From Saccharomycopsis malanga (taxonomy: Eukaryota; Ascomycota; Saccharomycetes; Ascoideales; Saccharomycopsidaceae): DNA of 64,000 nucleotides. A model generated the notes under the pieces. That model was not told the origin of the DNA and did not search any database. It saw only the letters and a list, made by a program, of their open reading frames with translations. A program made the position numbers and the translations under genes. Where the stretch lies: positions 3,410,001 to 3,474,000 of the forward strand of contig CP025321.1 in assembly GCA_004014935.1 (NCBI GenBank), given 5' to 3'. This document shows positions 20,464 to 30,391 of the stretch, one piece after another. Numbering within the stretch: position 1 is the stretch's first letter; every line of letters begins with the position of its first letter.

Positions 20464-21021
20464 ATGCTTGCCACCTGTTTTGCCCGTTCTGCCACCAGAT
20501 TTGGTTTGAAAGCCCCAATGTCATCCCCAGCCCTTGGGTTCATGGCTAAAAGATTCAATTCTTCGTCTTTAAAAGTCGCCAACAGTTTGAATGAAAATGC
20601 TGCTCCTTTCAAATTCAGCTCTGGTCCAGTGGCCACCAAGTATACCGAAGAGCACGAATGGATCTCTTTACATCCTGACGGTACTGCTTTCGTGGGTATC
20701 ACCAAGTACGCTGCCGATGCTTTGGGTGATGCTACCTTTGTTGAACTTCCAGCAGTTGGTGATGCCGTGGAAAAATCTGATTCAATTGGGTCTGTTGAAT
20801 CTGTCAAATCTGCTTCTGAGGTCTATGCTCCAGTCAGTGGTGAGGTCACCCAAGTTAATGAAACTGTCGCCGAAAACCCATCATTGTTGAACAAGGATCC
20901 ATTGGGTGAAGGTTGGTTGGCTCAGATTAAGGTCAGTAATGTCGAAGAAGAGTTTACTAAGAATGAAGACTTGATGAGCTTGGACGAATACGTCAAGTCA
21001 TTAGAAGAAGATGACCATTGA
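20464..21021 (+). CDS. GCV3: Glycine cleavage system H protein, mitochondrial
   Basis: 185 residues. The H protein carries the lipoyl arm that shuttles the aminomethyl group between the P, T and L proteins of the mitochondrial glycine decarboxylase; in yeast it is also needed to pass lipoate to other enzymes. Residues 1-50 form a basic, Ser/Ala-rich mitochondrial presequence (MLATCFARSATRFGLKAP). The mature domain begins near KYTEEHEWISL (59-69) and contains the lipoylation site GSVESVKSASEVYAPVSG with the acceptor lysine at 115, then NPSLLNKDPLGEGWLAQI. Full length and no odd features. Its promoter holds the paired TGACTC inverted repeat. BOL1 lies downstream, tail to tail, as I recall it in S. 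cerevisiae. Confidence 0.96.
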   Translation: MLATCFARSATRFGLKAPMSSPALGFMAKRFNSSSLKVANSLNENAAPFKFSSGPVATKYTEEHEWISLHPDGTAFVGITKYAADALGDATFVELPAVGDAVEKSDSIGSVESVKSASEVYAPVSGEVTQVNETVAENPSLLNKDPLGEGWLAQIKVSNVEEEFTKNEDLMSLDEYVKSLEEDDH

Positions 21022-21996
21022 TTTATTTCTTTTTTGTATAGTTTAATGCACAATAGTTTTATTAGATATTTTACAGTAGCTGGATATTGCCTCACATCTA
21101 TTATTTAAAGTACAGATTCTTTGGGAGGTTTTGATCCCTTATATGTTTGGTTTGAGTATAATGTCTGCCTTTGAACATTGAATATAGTAGTTGGCTTAAG
21201 TACTTTACTTTTGACATTACTAGCATTTTAGTATACCATTAAGTGATCTATATGTAATGAATCTTTACCTTATTATTTTTCACACAATGTGCTGGGCTCG
21301 AAATATATGATATTTTACTATTATTTTCATCATTTTTCACATACTCTTTTCAATCATGGATGGTCGGCATGTCTGATAAGCTAGTAAGTATTTTATTGCA
21401 TTACAACTTTTACGAATCAAAATTGAACAATTCAAATTGTGTAGTCTATCCATATTTCTGGAAAGCAAATCCGTTTTCATTCTCTTTTTATTATTGTTGT
21501 GCAGATTCACGTCTATATACATTTGAACCTTGGGAAGCAGTTTTTACTCATTTTGCCCTTTCTACAGCCTACTGCAATATCTAACAGGTACTCATCTCAC
21601 ATATGGAAAAACATCCCAATAATTCCAAGAGTGTAGCCATGTAGATTCCATAAATAGACCTGTTATTGAAGTAATTCTTGAATTGTCATTAATGAGTTGA
21701 TGTAACGATGCAGAGCCAATAACTGCAAGGCTCTCATCATTGTTAAATGAGCCTCTGTTCTGGCCTGCCACTCCCGTAGCGATACTTATAATAACTCAAA
21801 AGAACTCTTGCTAAATACTGCAGGTAAATACAACTCAGCATATTTACACACATAGCTGCTAAGCGAGTAAATTACATTATCACTTTCATTTTTAAGGAAT
21901 TGGACACCGATACAGCTTTCAGATATAATGTACAGATCTCGCGTTGTATACAATTCCCAAATATATATAAGATATAAACACTACTAGACAAACAAT
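21022..21996. other. Intergenic between GCV3 and BOL1, containing an AIM6 fragment
   Basis: 975 bp between convergent genes; from memory the S. cerevisiae spacer between these two genes is only about 100 bp. It contains the 126-bp AIM6 copy at 21659-21784. The 74-codon plus-strand stretch at 21360-21584 begins at ATG but has no recognisable features. The rest is plain AT-rich DNA. Confidence 0.6.
21659..21784 (-). pseudogene. 126-bp exact fragment of the AIM6 gene, inserted in GCV3-BOL1 spacer
   Basis: The reverse complement of this segment equals positions 5791-5916 of the AIM6 gene base for base over 126 bp (read by hand: begins TATCGCTACGGGAGTGG, ends CTTCAATAACAGG). Similarity stops abruptly on both sides, with no shared flank, no poly-A and no target duplication that I can see. 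It corresponds to AIM6 residues about 310-352 and carries neither start nor catalytic motifs, so it is a fragment, not a gene. Perfect identity in a non-coding spacer means it is recent. The likely origin is DNA captured during break repair; an assembly artefact is possible but unlikely given the clean junctions. Confidence 0.92.
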
Positions 21997-22395
21997 CTAC
22001 TTGGAAGCTTCAGCAGGGGTTTTGGTTTTCAACTGCAAAGCATGCAATCCCTCGTTCTTCATCTCGTGGTCTAAAATGCCGTAAACGAGTCTATGTCTAT
22101 TTGGCTGTGCTCTATGTTGGGCAAACGCATCTGAGACAATTTCTATTCTAAAATGAGATTCGGTAATGTTGGTAGCTCCCCGGAGCCCATGGTGCCCTGC
22201 GTGCTTGTGCGAGTCGTTATGTACCACCAAGGATTGAGGCTGTAGCTGAGCAACGAGCTTATCCACTATGGTCTTCTCGAGAGGACCAGGGCTCTCCGAA
22301 GAATATTTGATTGAGGCAACAGAGGACATGTGTGCACGAAACGTAGAGAACGTTGACGGCTTAAAAACAGAATTACTTATCCGCAATGGGAACAT
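21997..22395 (-). CDS. BOL1: BolA-like mitochondrial iron-sulfur assembly factor Bol1
   Basis: I place the start at the ATG at 22393-22395 (132 residues); the frame is open further upstream only from a TTG. The N-terminus (MFPLRISNSVFKPSTFSTFR) is a typical mitochondrial presequence. The BolA domain spans about residues 35-125 and has the family features: LVVHNDSHKHAGH with the conserved His cluster, ESHFRIEIVSDAF, and RHRLVYGILDHEM with the invariant histidine of the RHRxVY motif. In yeast, Bol1 works with monothiol glutaredoxin Grx5 in delivering Fe-S clusters to lipoyl synthase and related targets. That ties it functionally to its neighbour GCV3, a lipoylated protein. S. cerevisiae has the same GCV3/BOL1 pair, as I recall. 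Confidence 0.9.
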   Translation of the reverse strand: MFPLRISNSVFKPSTFSTFRAHMSSVASIKYSSESPGPLEKTIVDKLVAQLQPQSLVVHNDSHKHAGHHGLRGATNITESHFRIEIVSDAFAQHRAQPNRHRLVYGILDHEMKNEGLHALQLKTKTPAEASK

Positions 22396-22837
22396 TGACA
22401 AGTTTGATTGACAGGTCAAGATCAAGATTTTAAGTTGTTCAGTAATGAATATTTCACTATATACTAAACCTCCTTCCTTTTTCAGATGTTATATGACCCG
22501 CAAGTCACGAAAAACCGTTATCCGGGTAAATACAACTTGGATTTTCATGTTTTTTTGATGTTTTTGTTTCCGTCAAGGAACGTTTACGATTACCTGTTCA
22601 GTTGGTGTTGATCTGTCCATACACGCTCGACAATTGCAACGTGCTACCACTGTGGCCTTATTAGTTTGGTACAACGGCGTAGAATAAAATACCTATTTAG
22701 AAGTGTGCAGGGTCATAACAAAGGTATAACCGTTTGAAATAGTACTGAAACTGAGTGTGTTTAAAGGATTTATTATATTGTGTGAGTGACGTTCGAAATC
22801 CAATCACAATTTATGAAAACAAAAATCCCTTTGAGAA
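22396..22837. other. Divergent BOL1/MYO2 promoter
   Basis: 442-bp shared promoter region of BOL1 (left) and MYO2 (right), with one Reb1-type motif at 22523-22529. No gene. Confidence 0.6.
22523..22529. promoter_or_regulatory. Reb1-type motif between BOL1 and MYO2
   Basis: CGGGTAA within TATCCGGGTAAATA, 127 bp upstream of BOL1 and 308 bp upstream of MYO2. Factor binding is inferred from the heptamer. Confidence 0.45.
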
Positions 22838-25800
22838 ATGTCAGCTACTTATGAACCAGGAACCCGTTGTTGGTTTCCGGACAAACAGCTTGGATTTATT
22901 CCTGCAGAGGTTGCAGGTAACGAAAGACTAGCCAATGGCAAGATAAAGCTTACGTTGAAGTTTGAGAATGGCAATGAGCCTACAGATTTAATACTATCGT
23001 CATTAGACGAGGAGAAGGAGAAGAATTTACCTCATTTGAGAAATCCTCCAATTCTTGAAGCTGCCGAGGATTTGACGTCTTTGTCATACTTGAACGAGCC
23101 TGCTGTGCTTCATGCTATTAAAGTCAGATACTCTCAATTGAATATCTACACTTATTCTGGTATTGTTTTGATTGCTGCAAATCCTTTTCAGAGAATAGAT
23201 CAGCTTTATTCCCCGGACATCATCCAGGCATATGCTGGTAAAAACAGAGGCGAGTTGGAACCCCATTTATTCGCCATTGCTGAAGATGCCTACAGATGTA
23301 TGAAGCGTGATAACAAGAACCAGACCATTGTCGTCAGTGGTGAATCTGGTGCTGGTAAAACGGTTTCTGCTAAGTTTATTATGAGATATTTTGCATCGGT
23401 TGAAACAGCAGACGAATCCACTCCTAATGTAATGTCTTCCACACATGATCATACCGACATGTCCGATGTGGAGAAGCAGATCTTGGCTACAAATCCTATT
23501 ATGGAAAGTTTTGGTAATGCCAAGACCACTAGAAATGACAACTCTTCCAGATTTGGTAAGTACTTGGAGATTTTGTTTGACAAAAACACTTCTATCATTG
23601 GTGCTAGAATCAGAACTTATTTGTTGGAAAGATCTAGATTGGTTTTTCAGCCTACCTCAGAAAGAAATTATCACATTTTCTACCAAATACTTGAAGGTCT
23701 CACTGAAGATGAGAAAGCTCAACTTTCTTTGACAAATGTTGAAGATTATCATTATTTGAACCAAGGTGGTGATGCCAAAATTCCTAATGTTGATGATGCT
23801 AAGGAATTTAAGGATACTTCCAATGCATTGACATTGATTGGTGTTGGAACTGATATCCAATTTGAAATCTGGAGAATATTAGCTGCCTTGTTACATATTG
23901 GTAATATAAATATTACCGCTACTAGAAATGATGCCCACTTGTCTTCTGATGATCCAAATTTGAAATTAGCTTGTGATCTCTTAGGTCTTGATGCTTCTGA
24001 ATTCAGCAAATGGATTGTCAAGAAACAAATTGTCACCAGATCAGAAAAGATCACTACCAATCTCAGTGCTTCCCAAGCGTTGGTTGCAAGAGATTCTGTT
24101 GCCAAATTCATTTACTCCTATCTTTTCGATTGGTTAGTGAATTTTGTGAATCACGATTTGTGTGCTCCAGAGATTTTGAAGAATGTCAGAACTTTTATTG
24201 GTGTTTTGGATATCTATGGTTTTGAGCATTTCAAGACGAATTCTTTCGAACAGTTTTGTATCAATTATGCTAACGAAAAGTTACAACAGGAATTTAACCA
24301 GCACGTTTTTAAATTGGAACAAGAAGAATATGTCAGGGAAAAGATTGAGTGGTCTTTCATTGAGTTCAGTGATAACAGACCATGTATAAATTTGATCGAG
24401 TCCAGATTAGGTATTTTGTCTCTTTTGGACGAAGAAGCTAGATTACCAGCTGGTTCAGATGAAAGTTGGACCCAGAAGATGTATCAACAATTAGATAAAC
24501 CGCCTACCAATACTGTGTTCAAGAAGCCAAGATTTGGAGGCAACAAGTTTGTAGTAGCCCATTATGCCATTGACGTGGAGTATGACTCTGAGGGTTTCAT
24601 TGAAAAGAATAGAGATACCGTTAGCGATGGGCATTTGGATACTTTGAAGGCCACTACTAACGAAAGATTGAACAACATTATAACCACCGTGGAGAAACTC
24701 AATGAAGAGGTTCAAAAGCAAAAGGAAGCTGAGGCTGCCGCTAATAAACCAAAGCCAAAGTTTGGCGGTGGCAGAGTAGGCGGGTTTGGCGCTGGTAAAG
24801 CTACAAATCGTAAACCTACCTTGGGTTCCATCTTCAAGAAGTCTTTGATTGATTTGATGACCACAATTAACTCGACTAACGTCCATTACATCAGATGTAT
24901 CAAGCCTAACGAGCAGAAAAAAGCGTGGGAATTCGACTCCTTGATGGTGCTATCTCAATTGAGAGCTTGTGGTGTTTTAGAAACTATTCGAATCTCCTGT
25001 GCAGGTTTCCCTACCAGATGGACATATGAAGAGTTTGCTCAGAGATACCATATCTTGGTTTCGTCGGAACATTATGTCGATGTTTTGAATGGTAAAAAGG
25101 CCACTCCTGAAGATGTTCGCGCCTTGTGTGACAAGATCTTGCAAGCCAAGGTTGAAGACAACAAAAAATATCAATTGGGTGAAACCAAGATTTTCTTCAA
25201 AGCTGGTATGTTGGGTTACCTTGAAAAACTCAGATCCAACAGATTACATAAAGCTGCTGTGTTAATTCAGAAGAACATCAAGGCAAAGGTTTACAGAAAA
25301 AAGTATTTGGAAATTCGCGATTCTGTCATCAGATTGCAAGCTTTGATCAAGGGATTCAACAGAAGAAAAAGAATCAGAGAAGAAATCGAAGAGCATTCAG
25401 CAATCATTTTACAAACCTTTTTCCGTGGATTTCTTGTTAGAAGAAGATTTTCTTTGGCCAGACAAGCTATCATTGGTATCCAATGTGCATACCGTGCAAA
25501 GAAAGCCAAGAGTTCTACTGTTCAATTGCGTCAAACCCGTTCTGCCGTTGTTATCCAAAACGCATGGAGATCTTATGCCGGTAGAAAACAGTTCAGGGAT
25601 TATGTTAAGGCTGCTATTTTCATTCAATGTTGTATCAGAAGAAAATTGGCATACAAAGAACTTCAAAGACGTAAGGAAGATGCCAAGTCAGTCAATCATT
25701 TGCAAGAAGTTTCGTATAGATTAGAAAACAAGGTCATTGAGTTGACCCAGTCTTTGACTGCCAAGATTGGTGACAACAAGAAGTTGACATCGGAGATCGA

Positions 25801-27667
25801 ATCTTTACAGAAAAAATTACAAGACAACTCTTCCAACCGTGCTATGTTGGATGCCAAGGAAAAGGAGTTCAACAGCATTTTGGCGTCTACTAAGAGTGAA
25901 TACACCTCTCAGATTGATGCTCTTAACAGCGAATTAACCCAGACCAAGTTGGATTTCAAGGAGTCTGAAGGTAAATTGAAGAGATTAGTCAAAGAACAAG
26001 AAGAGCTTAAAGAAACTGTGAAGCTTAATATTGAAGAGTTGAACCAAGCTAGAGACCAGTTGGCCAAGTATGATAATAACGAACAAGACTTGAAGAAGAC
26101 CATCACCCAATTGAAACAAGAAATCATTGCTTTGACTGGCCAAGGTATTGGGCAACAAGCTGTTGGTGATCACATTCGTGGTGGCGGTTTTGACAAACAA
26201 GTTTATTACGGCAATGCTAAGAATAGACACAGTTTGACAGGCGGTACTTGGGGCAACGGTGTTAAAGGCGACATTGGTGGCCCAAGACCAGTTTCAGTCA
26301 TGCCTGTCTCCAACAAGGACGATGAGGAAAACAATAATGTCACAGCAATTAACGAAGAGTTGTGGAAGTTGTTGCAGGACAGTAAGTTGCTTCATAAAGA
26401 AATTATTGATGGTCTTTTGAAGGGCTTGAAAATCCCACCTGCAGGTGTTGCTGCTGACCTCACCAGAAAGGAAGTTCTTTTCCCAGCAAGAATTGTCATC
26501 ATTATCTTGTCTGACATGTGGAGATTGGGTTTGACCAAAGAAAGTGAAGACTTTTTGGGTGAAGTTTTGTCTGTCATCCAAACCATTGTCACTACTTTGA
26601 AAGATGAAGATGTCATTGCCCATGGTGCCTTCTGGTTGTCTAACACCCATGAATTGTATTCTTTTGTCTCCTACGCTCAATCCACTATTATTGCTAACGA
26701 CAGCATATCCAACGAATTGAGCGAGCCAGAGTACGATGAATACTTGAACTTAGTTGCGGTGGTTAAGGAAGATTTTGAATCGCTTAGTTACAATATCTAT
26801 AATTTGTGGATGAAAAAAATGGAAAAAGACTTGGAAAAAAAGGCCGTGTCTGCTGTTGTTTTATCTCAATCGTTGCCTGGTTTCATGGCCCCAGAATCGT
26901 CACCATTCTTGTCTAAAGTGTTCTCCCAGGGTGCCCAATACAAAATGGACGATATTATTAGTTTTTTCAACAATGTTTACTGGTCTATGAAGAGTTACTT
27001 TATTGAAATAGAAGTTCAAAACGAGGTCATTGGAGAGTTGCTCAGATTCGTGGATGCCAACTGTTTCAATGATTTGATTATGAGAAGAAACTTCTTGTCT
27101 TGGAAACGTGGTTTGCAATTGAACTATAACGTTACCAGATTGGAAGAATGGTGCAAGTCTCATGATATTACCGTTGGTTCCAGCTATTTGGTTCACTTGT
27201 TGCAAGCTGCCAAATTGTTGCAATTGAGAAAGAACACCAACGAAGATATCGAAATTATTTACGAGATCTGTTACGCATTGAAACCTTCTCAGATTCAAAA
27301 GTTGATCTCTCAATACTACGTTGCCGACTACGAAGCTCCAATTGCTTCGGAGGTGTTGCAAGCTGTTGCCGACAAAGTCAAGAGAAACTCCTCTGGTGCT
27401 AACGACGATTTCTTTGAACCCACTAGTAACGAACAGTTTGATGACCCATTCAGAAGAGTCCCATTGAGACCATTTGTAAGACTCGAGGCTTACGTCCCAG
27501 CTTGGTTGAACTTGCCAATCATCAGAAGAATTATTGAATTGGTTGCTAAAAACGCTGCTGCTCAAGAAAGTTACTTCATTGATGAGCCAGGTTTCAACGA
27601 CAGTGAATATTACAACGGTCCACAGGACGAAGATGGATATGAAGACTACAACCAAGTGGCTGTATGA
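22838..27667 (+). CDS. MYO2: Class V myosin heavy chain
   Basis: 1609 residues, close to S. cerevisiae Myo2 (1574). This actin motor carries secretory vesicles, vacuole, peroxisomes and mitochondria to the bud. Order of parts: SH3-like N-terminus; motor domain to about 780 with P-loop GESGAGKT (about 168-175), switch I NDNSSRFGKY, switch II DIYGFEHF and the actin-binding HYIRCIKPN; six IQ motifs (about 785-930; IQKNIKAKVYRKKYL, ILQTFFRGFLVRRRF and others) for calmodulin and Mlc1; a short coiled coil (about 930-1100); and a dilute/cargo-binding globular tail (about 1185-1570). The C-terminus is acidic and Tyr-rich. Reading the frame by hand I found no CTG codon, in line with a CUG-Ser yeast and good expression. 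MYO2 and not MYO4 is inferred, because CUG-clade yeasts appear to have a single class V myosin. Confidence 0.95.
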   Translation: MSATYEPGTRCWFPDKQLGFIPAEVAGNERLANGKIKLTLKFENGNEPTDLILSSLDEEKEKNLPHLRNPPILEAAEDLTSLSYLNEPAVLHAIKVRYSQLNIYTYSGIVLIAANPFQRIDQLYSPDIIQAYAGKNRGELEPHLFAIAEDAYRCMKRDNKNQTIVVSGESGAGKTVSAKFIMRYFASVETADESTPNVMSSTHDHTDMSDVEKQILATNPIMESFGNAKTTRNDNSSRFGKYLEILFDKNTSIIGARIRTYLLERSRLVFQPTSERNYHIFYQILEGLTEDEKAQLSLTNVEDYHYLNQGGDAKIPNVDDAKEFKDTSNALTLIGVGTDIQFEIWRILAALLHIGNINITATRNDAHLSSDDPNLKLACDLLGLDASEFSKWIVKKQIVTRSEKITTNLSASQALVARDSVAKFIYSYLFDWLVNFVNHDLCAPEILKNVRTFIGVLDIYGFEHFKTNSFEQFCINYANEKLQQEFNQHVFKLEQEEYVREKIEWSFIEFSDNRPCINLIESRLGILSLLDEEARLPAGSDESWTQKMYQQLDKPPTNTVFKKPRFGGNKFVVAHYAIDVEYDSEGFIEKNRDTVSDGHLDTLKATTNERLNNIITTVEKLNEEVQKQKEAEAAANKPKPKFGGGRVGGFGAGKATNRKPTLGSIFKKSLIDLMTTINSTNVHYIRCIKPNEQKKAWEFDSLMVLSQLRACGVLETIRISCAGFPTRWTYEEFAQRYHILVSSEHYVDVLNGKKATPEDVRALCDKILQAKVEDNKKYQLGETKIFFKAGMLGYLEKLRSNRLHKAAVLIQKNIKAKVYRKKYLEIRDSVIRLQALIKGFNRRKRIREEIEEHSAIILQTFFRGFLVRRRFSLARQAIIGIQCAYRAKKAKSSTVQLRQTRSAVVIQNAWRSYAGRKQFRDYVKAAIFIQCCIRRKLAYKELQRRKEDAKSVNHLQEVSYRLENKVIELTQSLTAKIGDNKKLTSEIESLQKKLQDNSSNRAMLDAKEKEFNSILASTKSEYTSQIDALNSELTQTKLDFKESEGKLKRLVKEQEELKETVKLNIEELNQARDQLAKYDNNEQDLKKTITQLKQEIIALTGQGIGQQAVGDHIRGGGFDKQVYYGNAKNRHSLTGGTWGNGVKGDIGGPRPVSVMPVSNKDDEENNNVTAINEELWKLLQDSKLLHKEIIDGLLKGLKIPPAGVAADLTRKEVLFPARIVIIILSDMWRLGLTKESEDFLGEVLSVIQTIVTTLKDEDVIAHGAFWLSNTHELYSFVSYAQSTIIANDSISNELSEPEYDEYLNLVAVVKEDFESLSYNIYNLWMKKMEKDLEKKAVSAVVLSQSLPGFMAPESSPFLSKVFSQGAQYKMDDIISFFNNVYWSMKSYFIEIEVQNEVIGELLRFVDANCFNDLIMRRNFLSWKRGLQLNYNVTRLEEWCKSHDITVGSSYLVHLLQAAKLLQLRKNTNEDIEIIYEICYALKPSQIQKLISQYYVADYEAPIASEVLQAVADKVKRNSSGANDDFFEPTSNEQFDDPFRRVPLRPFVRLEAYVPAWLNLPIIRRIIELVAKNAAAQESYFIDEPGFNDSEYYNGPQDEDGYEDYNQVAV

Positions 27668-28480
27668 GGCAATTAAGTAGGCCTCTATTTAATATTTTTT
27701 CCTCACTTTTCATTTTTCTTTCTCCCACTTTGTTTTACTTATATTTTCCTCTTTTGGTTTTCCACTTCGAAGATTCCCAATTTATATATTTCTTCTTTTT
27801 ATATCTGACGTTACAAAATTCATTGGATCTTGTTATTTTTCTGTTTTAGTTTTTCTCAGCTGCATTTGATATAGCGATTCTTATTCTTTGTTGATAGTAG
27901 TGCAATATATTTCGACTAGTGTGACTCATTGTTTATACTTGGCTTATAAATACGCTTTAACAGCACTTGTAATGTTTAGTATGTTAAACGTTTTTCCGAA
28001 GAGGAGAACTTTGTTTTGATGCTTACCAACTCTTGACATGTTCCATACGCCCAGTATTAAAATTGATATAAATTCCTGGTTTTCTGCAAATTTGGAATTT
28101 TTTGCACAAGCCTCAGAACTGATATGATGAATATCGGTGAACTCATTCACGAATGTCTTGATATTGAAAATAATGCTGCTTCTCCACAGAAAAGACATGT
28201 CTGCTTTAACGCCGATTTTCTCTTTTGATTCAAAATAGTACTGTGCACTTCTAAGAAATATATGTCTGTTATGTGTATGCATTCAACATCCTTGCTGTTA
28301 TCTAGCAAAGACTATTTCAGTCGTTTAAGCCTGAGCTTTTACCAAATAGTTGCAGCACTTAAAGAGGTGCTACATGCTTTACTATGATAGTGACCATACC
28401 CTATATTACACTACAACAAAAATCCTAACAAAGAGTACAAAACACATTCATAGAACTTTATATAATAAAACAAATTTAGC
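27668..28480. other. Intergenic, 3' flanks of MYO2 and CDC50
   Basis: 813 bp between convergent genes. One minus-strand open stretch of 112 codons (27944-28282, ATG start at 28282) is longer than chance stretches nearby but has no domain, signal or motif that I recognise. The segment just after MYO2 is T-rich, as expected for a 3' end. Confidence 0.45.
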
Positions 28481-29818
28481 TTAGAGAATATCTCTAAATC
28501 CACGAGTTGAAGCGGCATCGGCTTTATCAAAGTCCAAGTACTTACTATCGCCAATTTTTCTAGGTTTGATGATTTGTTTCATCAAGAATATTATACCAAA
28601 CAAGACAGAAATAGCAGCCACTACAAGATAGACCACGCCTAAGCTTAAATTTCTCCCGCCAATTATACTGTTGGTAGTAAGAACAAGTGACTTTTTACCA
28701 CCAAAAATGGTAGTTGGATAATTGAGCTCGATGTCAATTCTGTAATTACCATCTTCAAGCTCATCCTTGGTATTTTTAGCTAGTAGTTTCATAAAGCTTG
28801 GTAACCCAGCAGTTCTCATCCAATTTTGAAACACTTGGTCTTGTGATAAGTCTGGAATGTTGGCATCCGTGTAACCTTTAGGATACTTTTTTCTCCAATT
28901 AGGAGGGGGCACAATATCCGAGGCTGAATATTTTGTTTTCTTATATAGTTTGATGTCCGAGGCCCAAGAGATGTCATCAGATGACATATTGTATGTCTTT
29001 TCATTTTCCGACGCTCCTTGGGGGTTCAATAACACAGGAGAACTGAAAGTATCATTGAAATACGAGTTGGCTATAAGACCACAAGGGTAATATATTTTCC
29101 CGTTGCTGTCGGTTTTGAGAGGCGAACAATCACTGGACAAATCGCTGGCCTTAACGGCTTCACCCTTCAATTGATACAAGTCATAACTCTCGACATATTC
29201 TCTGTGGTTCTGATAGAAATTTGTCAACTTATAATACAAATATACAGGTGCTTTGATAGAGTTTGGCACGTTGAACTCGATGCTACAAACAGTAGTATCG
29301 TAGCTATTATCATTGTCAATTGTAACAGTTTTGTTCAGCAATTTCCATTTAGGTGTTGTGCTTGAACTGGTTTTGAAATGCTGAGTGTAATATTTTTTGT
29401 CAATAGTGCTATAAGAGTCACTGTTTGCCAATGTATCACAATTATGATAATCTATGACTACCAGCTGCACATTATACGACGTAAGTAGCATTATAATACC
29501 CAACGGAGCAAATATCACTGCTACTACTAGTAGTAAAGGCAAAACAGATTTTGGGGTCAAGATTGGTCTAAAATGTCAGTTTTCCGTTCCTTCTGTACGA
29601 TCCAAAAAATTGTGGTTTAAGCAACTTAGCTTCTCACTAATAGCCAGCTAAGAACAAACTCTGATAATGAAAAGCTCCTCTAATACATACTGCCATGATT
29701 TCAATCTCTGTTGTTTGAAAGCTGTATTGGCTGGTTTTCTGGACTTGTGTCTGCTGTTTTCGTCAACAAGACCATTGTCATTGTCGTCCTCCGACTTCCT
29801 GCGACGTAGAAAGTCCAT
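28481..29818 (-). CDS. CDC50: Cdc50/Lem3 family P4-ATPase chaperone, spliced
   Basis: Two exons, join(28481..29567, 29691..29818), 404 residues. Exon 1 starts at the ATG 29816-29818 and ends TCATGGCA before a consensus GTATGT donor; the acceptor is TTTTAG at 29568-29573. Splicing rebuilds KPANTAFKQQRLKSWQPILT, the conserved N-terminal block of the family (KPPNTAFRQQRLKAWQPIL in Cdc50). The intron is 123 nt; AACTGAC, 6 nt before the acceptor AG, is a weak branch-point match. After the cytosolic N-terminus come transmembrane span 1 (about 50-75), a glycosylatable lumenal loop with PPPNWRKKYPKGY, and span 2 (about 345-375). Cdc50 proteins partner the flippases Drs2, Dnf1/2 and Dnf3 for ER exit and activity. 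CDC50 versus LEM3 is not resolved by eye. Confidence 0.88.
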
Positions 29819-30391
29819 ATTTTATAAAGAATATCGTTATTTAAGATGCTTATAGCTGTTAGCACGTATAGTTGATGATCTGGTCAAGTCCCGTACATTG
29901 GTTCACGTAAATTTTAGAGAGGCCGTTACCCGCGGGCTAACTACGTGGCACTGTATCAAGGCTTCAAAGACCACTCACTGTAGATGAAAATGACTACTGC
30001 TAAAAGAGACTTGTTTTAATAATGATTATTTGAATGTTAAGTAAAATATTAAAATTAATGTGTAGTTTGCCACTAAGAAATATTAATAAAAAATTATTTG
30101 CTTTCAAGGTTTTTCTGTTTAATGCTCTATGTACCGGGTGTAGTGTAAGGATAAATATAAAGTTGGTACAAGAAATCGATATAGAGGATAAGAATTAGAA
30201 AAAAAGTATATAATGAGTGATGGTATAATTTACGCTATTTATGGCGAGGTTTATTAGGACCAATCTAATAATAATTCTAGGTTTTTGTCGGTTGATAAGA
30301 CTGGAGTATGCCTTATAAGTTAGCAACATTATACCACTCTTTCGACTGCTTCTACCAGATATCTTAGCAACTTTAACGCTTAAAGTAGAAG
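29819..30391. other. CDC50 promoter region
   Basis: 573 bp upstream of CDC50, with a Reb1-type motif at 29926-29932. The remainder is AT-rich without other features I can defend. Confidence 0.5.
29926..29932. promoter_or_regulatory. Reb1-type motif upstream of CDC50
   Basis: TTACCCG within CCGTTACCCGCGGG, 107 bp upstream of the CDC50 start. Same heptamer as other promoters here. Confidence 0.5.

Noticed and set aside
26900-27655. 251-codon minus-strand frame within the MYO2 tail
   Set aside because: Antisense shadow of a strongly biased coding region; MYO2 on the plus strand explains it fully.
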